Source of the DNA: Symbiodinium natans | Taxonomy: Eukaryota > Sar > Dinophyceae > Suessiales > Symbiodiniaceae | Assembly: GCA_905221605.1 (NCBI GenBank) | Contig: CAJNDS010002151.1 | Location: forward strand, 477,501-541,500 | Length of the DNA: 64,000 bases | Reading direction: 5' to 3' | Part shown: positions 1 to 9,300 of the stretch, piece after piece | Layout: each line of letters opens with the position of its first letter | Position numbering within the stretch: the first letter of the stretch is position 1 | Notes under the pieces: model-generated | What the model saw: the letters and a program-made list of their open reading frames with translations, nothing else | Told to the model about the DNA's origin: nothing | The model's database searches: none | Program-made: the position numbers and the translations under genes

Positions 1-127
1 TGTCAGCGAAGCAAGTCTTAAAAACAATCTAGGGTCCCAAGGGTTTAGGGTTTAGGGTTTAGGGTTTAGGGTTTAGGGTTTAGGGTTTAGGGTTTAGGGT
101 CAAGCCCCAAGGCCAGCCTCGCTCAAG
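1..127. other. intron sequence with a telomere-like array
   Basis: This is the tail of an intron of the nitrile hydratase gene. It contains a TTTAGGG array from about 42 to 100 followed by the acceptor at 126-127 (CTCAAG before the exon). The part of the gene that would encode the metal-binding Cys cluster lies to the left of the window and is not seen. I see no coding sequence in this stretch. Confidence 0.6.
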
Positions 128-3100
128 GTACAAGTCACGGGAATACCGCTCGCGCGCTGTGCGCGAGCCTCGCGCGGTGCTGAAGGAGTTCGGGACCCAC
201 ATCCCTGCCGATACGCAGGCCAAACGCATCCACCTTATGTAACTTGAATTTGTAGTCTATGTTTTGATTACATTCACATCACTACATATGTTCTACTAGA
301 CTTGAACACATGACACTATATGGTTATGGTCCATTATGTATAACAAGCCTTATTGTAAAAGGAGTTGATGTTATATGATATTGTGGTATCGCGAAGACCG
401 GAAAACCCCGAGTCGCCCATACACCATTGTGCTATAGGAGTGGTTTAGGGTTTAGGGTTTAGGGTTTAGGGTTTAGGGTTTAGGGTTTAGGGTTTAGGGT
501 TTAGGGTTTAGGGTTTAGGGTTTAGGGTTTAGGGTCAAAGTGAAGAGTGAAACTCCGAGGAAAGCTTGCTTGCTCTGGAGGAGTTGGAGAGCGCGAGAGG
601 GATACACTCGACTTTTGTATACACCGTTGTGCGATGATAGATGGAAACAAGAGGACTAAATGAGATCTAGGCCGCCAGTCAAGATCAACTCTAGTTTTCT
701 CTCCGTCAAATCTCCTATTCGTCATTTCCGAAGATCCTGGCTCTAGTATGCCTGTTTTGAGTCAAATAGACTTAAGTATCCTCGGCGAATCTGGAGCAGA
801 TTCCAAGGAAGGAAAGAGGCTTTCACTTGGAGAAAGTTCCACCAGCCAGTTTGAGATGGATGGTTCAAAACATCGCGTGCCGAGTGTGCTGGATCATGTC
901 CGAAGACATCCTTGAAAAATGCACTGGCATTAGACAGACTTCACTTCTGATCTCCTCCTTGCGAAGCCCTCACAGGCCCTCAGCCCGAAACCCTCAAGAC
1001 CCCTACAGGGCCGTTTTTGTTGGGCTGGGTTCCATTTGCCCTTTCATCCCTGGGCTACTCTTCTGGATCCTAAGCCCCTGGGTTTAGGGTTTAGGGTTAA
1101 AGCCCCAACACCCTAAACCCTAAACCCTCCTAAGCCCCAAATCCTCCCTGCAGGTCGTGGTGCATGACTCCACAGCCGACTGCCGCTTCCTGGTTCTCCC
1201 AAACCGACCCAAAGGTCGGCTTAGGGATTTGGGGAGCCCTAAACCCTAAACCCAAAACCCTAAAGGCCAACAACGTTGTCAGCGAATGGGGCAGCCGCCA
1301 TTGCCCTCACCTGGCAGTAGGTCACAAGATCGCCTGCTGTAAAAGTCGAATTGTCTTGAACCAAAATGGCCGTAGCCATTTAAATTTTGGTTCAAGGCAA
1401 TTCGACTTTTACAGCAGGCCATCTTGTGACCTACTGCCAGGTGAGGGCAATGGCGGCTGCCCCATTCGCTGACAACGTTGTTGGCCCGATGCCGGATCCC
1501 ATGGGAATGGCTCGAGCGGCTGGCGATACGAATCCTACGGGTACCGTTCGTCAGCTCTGCACAATTGCATGTGCACTTGGGCGCACAATGCAAGAGGGTG
1601 AAGGGTGGATGTGTGAAATCTGTCAGGAGCCGACTTTCGGGTGCGCCAGTTGCGGTAACGGCATTTGCGCAGGATGTGCGACAGCGGCGTATGCCATGAG
1701 CGGAACGTCAATTCCAGTTTGGTTCGGAGGTGTCGACGATGAGGACACTGGCGAAACTTACATGACCGGAGGATGTCCGTTTTGTCGAGCCAATTGGGTT
1801 CGGCAAGAGCAACCTTTTTTCGAATCGGACGGCAGTGCAGTGTACCGATCTGGTGGTTGGACAAACGAGGTCGGCGAGGCGGTGACGCGAAGTGATCGAC
1901 GACGCACAATTATCCGTGAAATTCGAAGCGGGGACAGGGCAATCGAGACGGACGGATCTGCAGAAGCATGGGCGTGCGTCTGGCTTTCCGGGATTTTGGA
2001 CACCCCTGTGAAGAGAGTGTTCTTCGGAACGGAAGCCACGAGGATCGCCGTGCAATGCCACAGACAGATGGCAGGTGCTGTGTGCGAGATTGCTAAGGTG
2101 TTGCACACGCCTCCGAAATTCGGATCTTGCGCATGCATTGAGATCGAAAACGGACAGATTTTCGTTCGCATTTCCAAGGGACTTTACGTCGACGGAGGTG
2201 TGAAGGCAATGCGAGAAGTGAACTGGCACGCGCTTGAGTCCACCGCTGGGCAGATCAGAGTCACGGTGTCACGATCAGTTTTCAGTTTTCAAAGAGGAGA
2301 GGACAGGCTTGCACAGCTGACCGGGGCTGTTGCCGATGTTCCCGAAGAGCTGGCAAATTGCATTATGCAGCAAGTCAACAGTGACTTGACCAGCGGTCGA
2401 GAGGTGAATTACAACATTGCGGCTGTTCAGAACGTCATCGAGCACATCTTAAGTGCTCGAGCGAGCCAGACATAGAGAAGCCATGGTATCTGGTAGACGG
2501 AACGGGATTGTGCCCGATTTCCGGGGATTTCGACACGGCGGGCTTTGGGGAGGTCGTCGACATCGGCGAAAGATACGCCGTCGGATCGGCGGTCGGAGGA
2601 GGCTGCCGGTGCGGCTACGTAGTGCAGCAGCTCGACGCGGGAGACGAGCCCGGTTTTCAGCCGACGGAGCGTGCGTATTTCGAGGCCGTCGTGCGGCCCG
2701 TCTTGCGGAGACAGGTCGTACAGACTCCGCAAGGTGATGCGATCGCGCCAGTCGCCAGTGTTCGAACTCGGTCTGAGGTGGGTTGATTTCGTCAAAGCTG
2801 TACGATACGTCGGAAACATTGGCGATGTCAGCAACGATGTCACCGAGAGGCTCGCGACGTCCCGATGTATATAGGTCGATGGCCGCCGGCACGCAGTGCG
2901 TTGTCATAGACAAGGCAAACAGCAATGACCCATCTGGAACAACCACCGTCTCCGACTATTTGGAGTTGAGTGGTTTTTTTTTGAGTCCGTCGAGGCGCCT
3001 GTAGGCCAGAGAATCGCGGTCACTTTGGTGTCGCCCGCGGTCCTTGGTCCTGCTTTGTCGAGAGCCACATCATTTGTGGTGAACCACAACGGAGCTTCGC

Positions 3101-5345
3101 TTGCGCGGGCGTCTCCTATTTTCACAACGCAGGAGATCACAGTCGGAGGACAGACATTTACGCGACACACGAAGATCGATATTCCGGTTGTCGCCAAAGT
3201 CGCTGCGTCGCCTGCTGAGCAGGCGACGATAAGCGAAATTAACAAGCAGCGGCGAAGAGCTGCGTTGAACGAGCCGGGGCAGCTCAGCGATTTGGCAATG
3301 ACACCGGTCGTTGTCGGCGCCGCGTACCGGGGTCAGGTTCCGTGGAACTTGCCTATCCAGTTGCACGACGCCATCATGCCGATCAGAGCGACTCTGCAGG
3401 ACCAAGTGATTGAGGCCTTGGTCGGCCGAGGGAGGATTGAGAATACCCCTGAGGAGCGTGGCCACGCGAGCATCATGCTGAACGCATTGGTGGCGCCGGG
3501 TATTTGCACCCGACGCTGCGGAAAGTGAAGGATCTGCTCCTGATGGATTGCCCGATGGAGAGCGAGGTCAACGAGTGCGCGACGGTGGCGTGGGTAATCA
3601 AGCCAACGGAGATGCTTTTGGACGATGACGGGGTCGAAGTCGTATACGAGAGAATCGACACGAGTCTGTATACGAACCCAGCCTGCAACGCGAGCGCAGT
3701 CTGCGCAGGCGCGAATCGCGCTATTGTCTCAACTGAGGAGGACAATGGAAATTTGAAGATTGGAGTCCCGGCGCCCTACGACAAGAGACTTGTCGAAGGC
3801 GCTGTTGGAAGCGACGTTGAGTCGGACTTCGGAGTGCGCGTTTTCAGTTTGTTGCTGCACGCCATCACCGAGGAGAGCCATGCAAAGCCGTTAAGGGCCT
3901 ACTTGACTACCAGAGATGGCTCAACTGTCATGTGGAACGTCGACGCCATCCCTATCGTTATTGCCATCATGAAGGGATCGCGGACATCGGATAGGTCCAC
4001 AATTGGCGAGCTCTTAAGCTTGTCGAGGGCCGCGTGGGCGGCTGACATACAGGATGGCACGCTGCCTGCAACATGTCCGGCGATGAGGGAGATATGCACC
4101 GACACGCAGACCTACACCGCACTAGTGGCGCTCCCAGATGGAAAAAGAAGAGCCAAGGACGCATGGGGACCGTGTATAGGCGGTAGACCACCGCGCAACG
4201 TCGAGTCGACGAGACTGACCGCCCACACGCAGTTCAAGGCATTTGTCAACGGGAGAGCAGCGATCAGAGGAGCCCAGAGGCTGCAGAGCCAAGGATACTC
4301 CGCTAGCTCTGCCGCTGCCTTGACTGGGATGACGCAAGGTGTCACTGCAGCTCCTTCGGAAGGATCGGGCAGCGCTGGCACGCCGACTGTCGGCATTCTT
4401 CCGCGCCGCGGAAGATTCAACTGAGTACGACTTGTTGTTTCACGTTGTGCGCTAGGCTCTTCCACGGGGAGCCTGCGTGCTCTCGCCTGGCGTACAACCA
4501 CGGTTGTTGCCGTCGAGTGACGCATGCTGCCACCTAAGGGTGTCGCTGCCAGGCATTGCGCCATCGCTCGTTTTTCGGACCGGGCGGATGGTCCACGCGA
4601 TATTCCTGCGCACTACGGTGCGTAGGATGGGCGGTACGGCGCCGCTTTCATCACGCCCGGTTCGAGTGTCCTTAAACCAAAAAAAGAAAGAAAAAAACCC
4701 TAAACCCTAAACCCTGGTTGAGGAATTTGTTGGTGGGCTGTCTTCCGGGTTCAGGGCTTAGGTTCCTGGGGCTCTAGATGTTCAAAGGCGGAAGGCTACT
4801 GGCTGCGCCCTAAGCTCTAGACCCTAAACCCTAAACCCTAAGCCTAAGCTCTAGACCTGGGCTTCAGACATGTTCAGGGTTCATGGCTCGGCCGTGGAAT
4901 GAAGACTACAAATAGCTTAAGAATCCCGAAACAATAAAAATCATTCTTCCTTATTAAGGGGAATCTAGGGATTATTATTTTGTTTCATGCTTTTGGGGTT
5001 CTTAAGCAAATAGTAGAAGAGGAGTTTAGTGTTTAGGGATATTGAGATATCCATGGATATCGAGATCAGTTCGGGTTTCGGACAAAGGTCTTCTAGGACC
5101 CAGAGTAGGCCCTTATTCCCCTTGTTTTTAGGCTTCAGGTTCCCTTACCAGCCCCTTTGAACCAACACAGGCACCCTTAGGGTTTAGGGTTTAGGGTTGA
5201 GGGTTTAGGGTTTAGGGTTTAGGGTTCTTCTTATTCCGTGCAGCGAGGTACAGAGGCTTGGTCGGAGGAGAAGCTGCAGGAGATCATCACCCGCGACTCC
5301 ATGATTGGTGCCCTGGTCGCATTGTTTTACACCACTCAGAGTTGA
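128..5345 (+). CDS. nitrile hydratase alpha subunit, 3' exons (5' end outside window)
   Basis: Three exons are seen: 128-218, 1154-1214 and 5248-5345. They join in frame to give YKSREYRSRAVREPRAVL, then VVVHDSTADCRFLVLPNRPK, then GTEAWSEEKLQEIITRDSMI, ending at a TGA at 5343-5345. This order matches the C-terminal half of nitrile hydratase alpha chains (WYKS-YRSRAVR-PR-VL; V-DST-E-R-LVLP-RP; GTEGWSEE-L-TRDSMIG), which hydrate nitriles to amides using a Co or Fe centre. The metal-binding CxxCSC motif should lie just upstream of residue Y1 here and is off the window. Donors are GC (219) and GT (1215). The acceptor at 5246-5247 was chosen because it restores the PKGTEAW reading. The second intron carries the inserted element at 1265-4698. 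A eukaryotic nuclear copy is unusual but has been reported in some protists. The family call is firm; exact ends are inferred. Confidence 0.85.
219..1153. other. first visible intron of the nitrile hydratase gene
   Basis: The intron runs from a GC donor at 219 to the AG at 1152-1153. It holds AT-rich sequence (230-440), a TTTAGGG array (442-534) and about 500 bp of unique sequence (540-1080). Short CCCTAAA stretches precede the acceptor. Open frames here cross arrays or lack any recognisable protein, so none is called a gene. Confidence 0.5.
1265..1486. repeat. near-perfect inverted repeat, arms of about 103 bp
   Basis: The left arm 1265-1367 is the reverse complement of 1384-1486 with about two mismatches. 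The 16-base spacer contains the first part of the spliced-leader-like sequence. The right arm covers the 5' untranslated leader and the first 12 or so codons of the downstream ORF, so the left arm is an antisense copy of that mRNA end. RNA copied from here would form a long hairpin. A strand-switch during cDNA synthesis explains it more simply than a transposon terminal repeat, because no matching copy occurs at the right end of the element. Confidence 0.9.
1370..1396 (+). other. degenerate dinoflagellate spliced-leader relic
   Basis: The stretch begins CCGTAGCCATTT and ends TTTTGGTTCAAG. The known dinoflagellate spliced leader begins CCGTAGCCATTTTGG and ends GGCTCAAG. Here about six extra bases split the middle and one C is a T. 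The opposite arm (1353-1367 reversed) reads CCATTTTGGTTCAAG, which matches the last 15 leader bases at 14 positions. The leader-like sequence lies 53 bases before the ATG at 1450. The match at both arms makes chance unlikely. Confidence 0.7.
1450..2475 (+). CDS. RING-like zinc-finger protein ORF of the inserted element
   Basis: The start is taken at the ATG at 1450, since the open frame further upstream is only leader and inverted repeat. The product is 341 residues. Eight cysteines form four CxxC pairs at residues 55/58, 65/68, 73/76 and 109/112, the spacing of a treble-clef or RING-like zinc site, although the usual RING histidine is missing. The remaining 220 residues have no motif I recognise and are rich in short helices. 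There are no introns, unlike all neighbours. After its stop, the same sequence stays open in another frame (2453-2786), so the protein may once have been longer. Function is unknown; it could be a host E3-like protein or a viral protein. The ORF itself is clear. Confidence 0.6.
   Translation: MAAAPFADNVVGPMPDPMGMARAAGDTNPTGTVRQLCTIACALGRTMQEGEGWMCEICQEPTFGCASCGNGICAGCATAAYAMSGTSIPVWFGGVDDEDTGETYMTGGCPFCRANWVRQEQPFFESDGSAVYRSGGWTNEVGEAVTRSDRRRTIIREIRSGDRAIETDGSAEAWACVWLSGILDTPVKRVFFGTEATRIAVQCHRQMAGAVCEIAKVLHTPPKFGSCACIEIENGQIFVRISKGLYVDGGVKAMREVNWHALESTAGQIRVTVSRSVFSFQRGEDRLAQLTGAVADVPEELANCIMQQVNSDLTSGREVNYNIAAVQNVIEHILSARASQT
2476..4424 (+). pseudogene. frame-broken long ORF of the inserted element
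   Basis: Coding-like sequence continues past 2475 but changes frame at least four times: near 2450, near 2780-2870, at the T run 2974-2982, and near 3500. The longest pieces are 3025-3528 and 3504-4424, the last about 306 residues and ending in a basic GRFN tail. The last piece has a long mainly helical middle and an Ala/Ser/Gly-rich low-complexity C-terminus, as some virus coat proteins do. I see no decisive motif and claim no family. Frame changes at a homopolymer could be decay or sequencing error. Because the frames are consecutive, it was probably one reading frame at insertion. Confidence 0.5.
4425..4698 (+). other. 3' untranslated region and A-rich tail of the inserted element
   Basis: About 250 bases without an ORF follow the stop at 4422-4424, with several short inverted repeats. 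An A-rich run interrupted by CC and G (4674-4698) follows and passes directly into CCCTAAA repeats. The A-rich end supports an RNA origin. The T-loop-like GGTTCGA at 4659-4665 does not pair into a tRNA arm. Confidence 0.5.
4699..5247. other. rest of the nitrile hydratase intron with a small TIR element
   Basis: This stretch holds short CCCTAAA repeats, a CTTAAG-type TIR element (about 4905-5015, described with its family at 20393), a fragment beginning GGACCCAGAGTAGGCCC (5095), and a TTTAGGG array (5177-5226) just before the acceptor. No gene is seen. Confidence 0.5.
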
Positions 5346-5978
5346 TGCCATGACTAAATTCCAGCACCCACCCCCCCCCCCCCCCACAAAAAATGAAACT
5401 TGTGGAAGGGGCTAAGCGCATATAAGCGGCCCATTTCTACACCACCCTGATACCCTAAATCCTAAACCCTAAACCCTAAACTAGAAAACCAAAATAGCCT
5501 CGAAGCCTGTTACCGCCGCCAAAGCGCGACTAATGGAACTGACACATGGGCTGGGCTCTAAATCTTGGCTCCCCCTTTGAGGTGCACTGTGTAAAAGACA
5601 AGGCTCTGCGTTCTTGGGCTTAGGGTTTAGGGTTTCGGGTTTAGGGTTTAGGGTGCAACAAGAAGGGGTTTAGGGTTGAGGGATAAGGGTTCAGGGTTGA
5701 GGGATTGTAAGGTTTAGGGAACCCGAACAAGGCATCACGGAAGCCCCCCCCGCACGAGACTGAGGTGTTACCCGCCTGCCCGAGTCGCTCTGATGCTTCC
5801 ATATATGGGCTCTTAGTATTAGTAGGGAAGGGGAAGGAGGGAATGAGGTACCCCATACAAATTCCTTAAACTATATATATATATACATGTGTATAGATAT
5901 GTATATAGGGAAATGGGCACCCTACAAGATGTATCTAGGGAAGAATTTAGTACCCTATGAGATCCCTCAAGGACACAC

Positions 5979-6010
<32 letters not shown>

Positions 6011-6338
6011 CTATCTATCCATCTATCTATCTATCTATCTGTGTGTGTGTACTCAGGCGGGGACATACATATTTTCCTTCATTCCCTACGGTACCCGGTA
6101 TGGCACGGCCTCTATTGGTTCCCCTAGAAGCAGGTAGGAACCCCTCACAGTAGCTACGACTATCGAAGGAGCTATAACTTCATGCAAGATTTAGTTCAGA
6201 AGTGTATATGCGTTAGGGTTTACGGTTTAGGGTTTAGGGTCTAGATTTGAGGGTTTAGGGTTTAGGGTTTAGGGTTTAGGGTTTAGCTTAGGTTGCAAGG
6301 TCCCTTCACAATAGCTAGTGCCGTGAGGGGGGCCCTCC
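5346..6338. other. spacer between nitrile hydratase and GH18 genes
   Basis: The spacer contains a C run (5368-5382), scattered TTTAGGG repeats, AT-rich sequence with AGGGAATGAGGTACC motifs like those at 19490-20010, and a TA/CTAT microsatellite (about 5978-6040). The ORF over the microsatellite is low-complexity. Missing 5' exons of the GH18 gene could lie here, but I cannot identify any. Confidence 0.5.
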
Positions 6339-9300
6339 ATGGAGGAGTTGAATCTTCGTTCAAAGCTGTCAAGCCAAGGGCTTGAGAAGCGTCACCTGCG
6401 AGACTCAAAAGGTTTGCTGGGTTTAGGGTTTAGGGTTTAGGGTTTAGGGTTTAGGGTTTAGGGTTTAGGGTTTAGGGTTTAGGGTTTAGGGTTCAGGGTT
6501 CAGGGTTCAGGGTTTAGGGTTTAGGGTTTAGGGTCTCTCTCTTTCGTGTGGAGGAGCTCGGGAACCTCATTGAAAAGTATGATTTGGACGGCGCGAGGCG
6601 CCCAGATGTCATTGCAGCTGTCATGCCTGCAAACGGTAAGGGTTAAGGGTTTAGGGTTTAGGGTTTAGGGTTTAGGGTTTAGGGTTTAGGGTTTAGGGTT
6701 TAGGGTTTAGGGTTTAGGGTTTAGGGTTTAGGGTTTCGGGTTTCGGGTTTCGGGTTTCGGGTTTCGGGTCATGAGTTCCATGCCATCCCAGGTGGATTAC
6801 AACTGGGAGTACCCAGGCTACCGTGGCTCAGCATGAGATCTCCGAATCCTGAACCCAAAGAGCCCAATAGGGTTTAGGGTTAGGGTTTAGGGTTTAGGGT
6901 TTAGGGTTTAGGGTTTAGGGTTTAGGGTTTAGGGCAATAGCCCTTAATTAGGGATTTCTACTTAATTTTTATAGGGGATCCTGAATATGATTTAAGGTAT
7001 ATGTCCTTAGTTAAGGGGTATTGGGCTCTTTGGGAAGCGAGCTGCGGCTTTTTCAGCTAGCTGAGGATTCGGGCAGGGATACCTCTCTGACACAGAGGTG
7101 ATGCCCTCAGCCTCACCTCACTGTGCCTCGTCCCTTGCTGGGACTGGGCGTGCCCCTAAACCCTAAACCCTAAACCCTAAGCCCTAAACCCCCGCGGAAG
7201 GTCCAAGCAGACTATCGAGGCTTATCCAAGCTCGCGCCGCTGCCCAAGCCGCTGCGTCGTCAGCACAGCCCACCACGTTAAGGACCAAACGAACCCTAGA
7301 AAGGGTTTAGGGTTCAGGGTTTAGGGTTTAGGATTGGTACTTCCCAAAATGGGGGTTCCGTCCCACTTTTCTTGCCCAAAGGGGAAGATAATCCCCTTAA
7401 AGGGACCCCCCCCCCCCCCCACCCCCCCTCGGGAAAAAGAGAAAGAAGGGTACCCCCATTTTCGGAAACCCCATATACCCTAAGAGGGAACAAAATACTA
7501 CAGGGTAGAATGATATGGTCCCAGATTTTGGCCCCCATATACCCTAATAGGGACTATAGTACTACAGGGTTGGGGTTTAGGGTTTAGGGTTTAGGGTTAG
7601 GGTTTAGGGTATACCTGAAGATCCTAGCGGCCGGAATTAGTGTCCTTGTGGCAAAATCTGGATTTTACCGTAGAAAGGCCGTATTTTGTTTTTTAAATGG
7701 TTTTTTGGGGTGTAGGCAAAGCGGCCATATTTGAGGTTTAGCCTAATAATAGTCAAGCAAGTATCCTATTGCCTGTGTAAGGGAACTCGTTGGTGTCTCT
7801 GAAGCCCAAAAGATTGAAAAGAATTGCTTTGCGAGCACTTACTCAACTCTTTGTGATCCAAGGACCTACAGGAAATGGGTCTTCCGCAACAGACTACAAA
7901 TCCGTACCCTTATCCCAATAAAACGTCGACATTTTTTCGGGATTTTGGTGAGCCGCAGGAAACCGTAGGAAAACCGTAACCTGTAGGAAAACCATATTTT
8001 ATCGACATTTTGTCGACAAAAAACCAAAGAAAACCAAACCCCAATCCCGATAAAATGTCAATAAGCGGGCTTTTTTTTTTACCCTCGTATAATGAGCCTG
8101 ACCGCGTAATCCAGACCTCTACAAGGCACGACCGCTCCCTGAAACCAAGCTCTTTCAGCCTTCTCAAGCCTGAGTACCTAACTGGTCCATGTTTCGGCTT
8201 CACTTGTTTTGATTGTGCTTTGTTCAGGGCCGGAAACTGTTTTTTGCAGCCCTTCCAAGCGGACAGAAATTTCGGGAAGACATATTTTTCCAGCCTCTCG
8301 AAGCGGACGCGAATTTATGGCACAAGGGATTCCCAGGTAGGGTTTAGGGTATAGGGTTTAGGGTTTAGGGTTTAGGGTTTAGGGTTTAGGGTTTAGGGTT
8401 TAGGGTTTAGGGTCCTGAGAAGGCACCAGCACCTCAGGTTCGCAACGCGAGAGATGTACGCGAAGCGCGGGTGGACCTCGAAGGCCTCTGAGAGCGCGGT
8501 TTAGGGTTTAGGGTTTAGGGTTTAGGGTTTAGGGTTTAGGGTTTAGGGTTTAGGGTTTAGGGTTTAGGGCTTAGGGTTTAGGGTTCAGGGCTCAGGGTTC
8601 AGGGTTTAGGGTTTAGGTTAGGGCCGAAGATGCTGAAGTTGAGCCATTGCTGCTTAAGACCCCCCCCCAAAAAAAGAAAAAAAGGAAAAGAAATGAGCAA
8701 GGAAAGGGTATGTAGGAAGGCTTTTTTTTGTTGGGGGGGGGGGGGGGGTGTCTGAAGCAAATAGTAGGTTGTGGTACGGCAGGTCATTACATTGGCCTAC
8801 TATCCCGATGGTCGGCAAGAGCAGCTGCTGAAAGAGTACGGTGCGCCCTTAAGTGCTTCGAGTGAGTTGGCCACTGGCTTGCGGCACTGTGAACTAGGGT
8901 TTAGGGTGTAGGGTTTAGGGTTTGGGGTTTAGCCCGCCTTCCCAAGGTTTGCCGGAGTCGCGCACTCAGAGCTTTTCACAGCGACGTTGCTCTCATGGAT
9001 GGCCGAGCCTGCCTAAGGGTGGTGGACCTCCTGCACATGATGAGTTACGACCAAGGCAACAATGCAAAATGCTTGTCATGCTTCTGGGGTTTCATGTTTA
9101 GGGTTTAGGCCTAGGGTTTCATGTTTAGGGTTTAGGATTATATCGCGGCAGCGCCAGACCAATGCGCGTCACATGTTCGTGTAGAGGTAGGGGTTGGGGG
9201 GGAAGGAGAGGGGGGGGCAGGGCAGCCTGAAAAATGGATTTCCGAGCTTGGCCAGGCGGCGGGCATCACAGCTCATTGGACTATGGAAAGAAGAGTGCAG

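Larger units (their letters stand above)
1265..4698 (+). mobile_element. integrated cDNA-like element (spliced-leader 5' end, inverted 5' copy, A-rich 3' end)
   Basis: A block of non-telomeric, moderately GC-rich sequence with its own ORFs interrupts the last nitrile hydratase intron, in the same orientation. Its left end is a head-to-head inverted copy of its own 5' region (1265-1486). A spliced-leader-like stretch lies at 1370-1396, where the mRNA 5' end should be. One good ORF and a frame-broken one follow, then about 250 bp of untranslated sequence and an A-rich tail (4674-4698). This is what a trans-spliced mRNA would leave after reverse transcription and insertion, with the inverted end made by template switching or twin priming. 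The source could be a host gene or an RNA virus with two ORFs; I do not recognise the proteins well enough to decide. No clear target-site duplication is seen because both flanks are telomere-like repeats. Confidence 0.6.

Noticed and set aside
1-540. Chromosome end (true telomere)
   Set aside because: The arrays are short, interstitial and as common in the middle of the window; genes continue on both sides.
3504-4424. Resemblance of the distal ORF to filamentous plant-virus coat proteins
   Set aside because: Only a loose order of helices and an Arg/Ala-rich end agree; no diagnostic motif could be verified by eye.
4655-4680. tRNA-like 3' end (GGTTCGA followed by ACCA) in the inserted element
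   Set aside because: The sequences on either side of the T-loop-like motif do not pair, and no D or anticodon arm is visible.
5887-6153. ORF with Tyr/Ile-rich repeats
   Set aside because: It is the translation of a TA/CTAT microsatellite.
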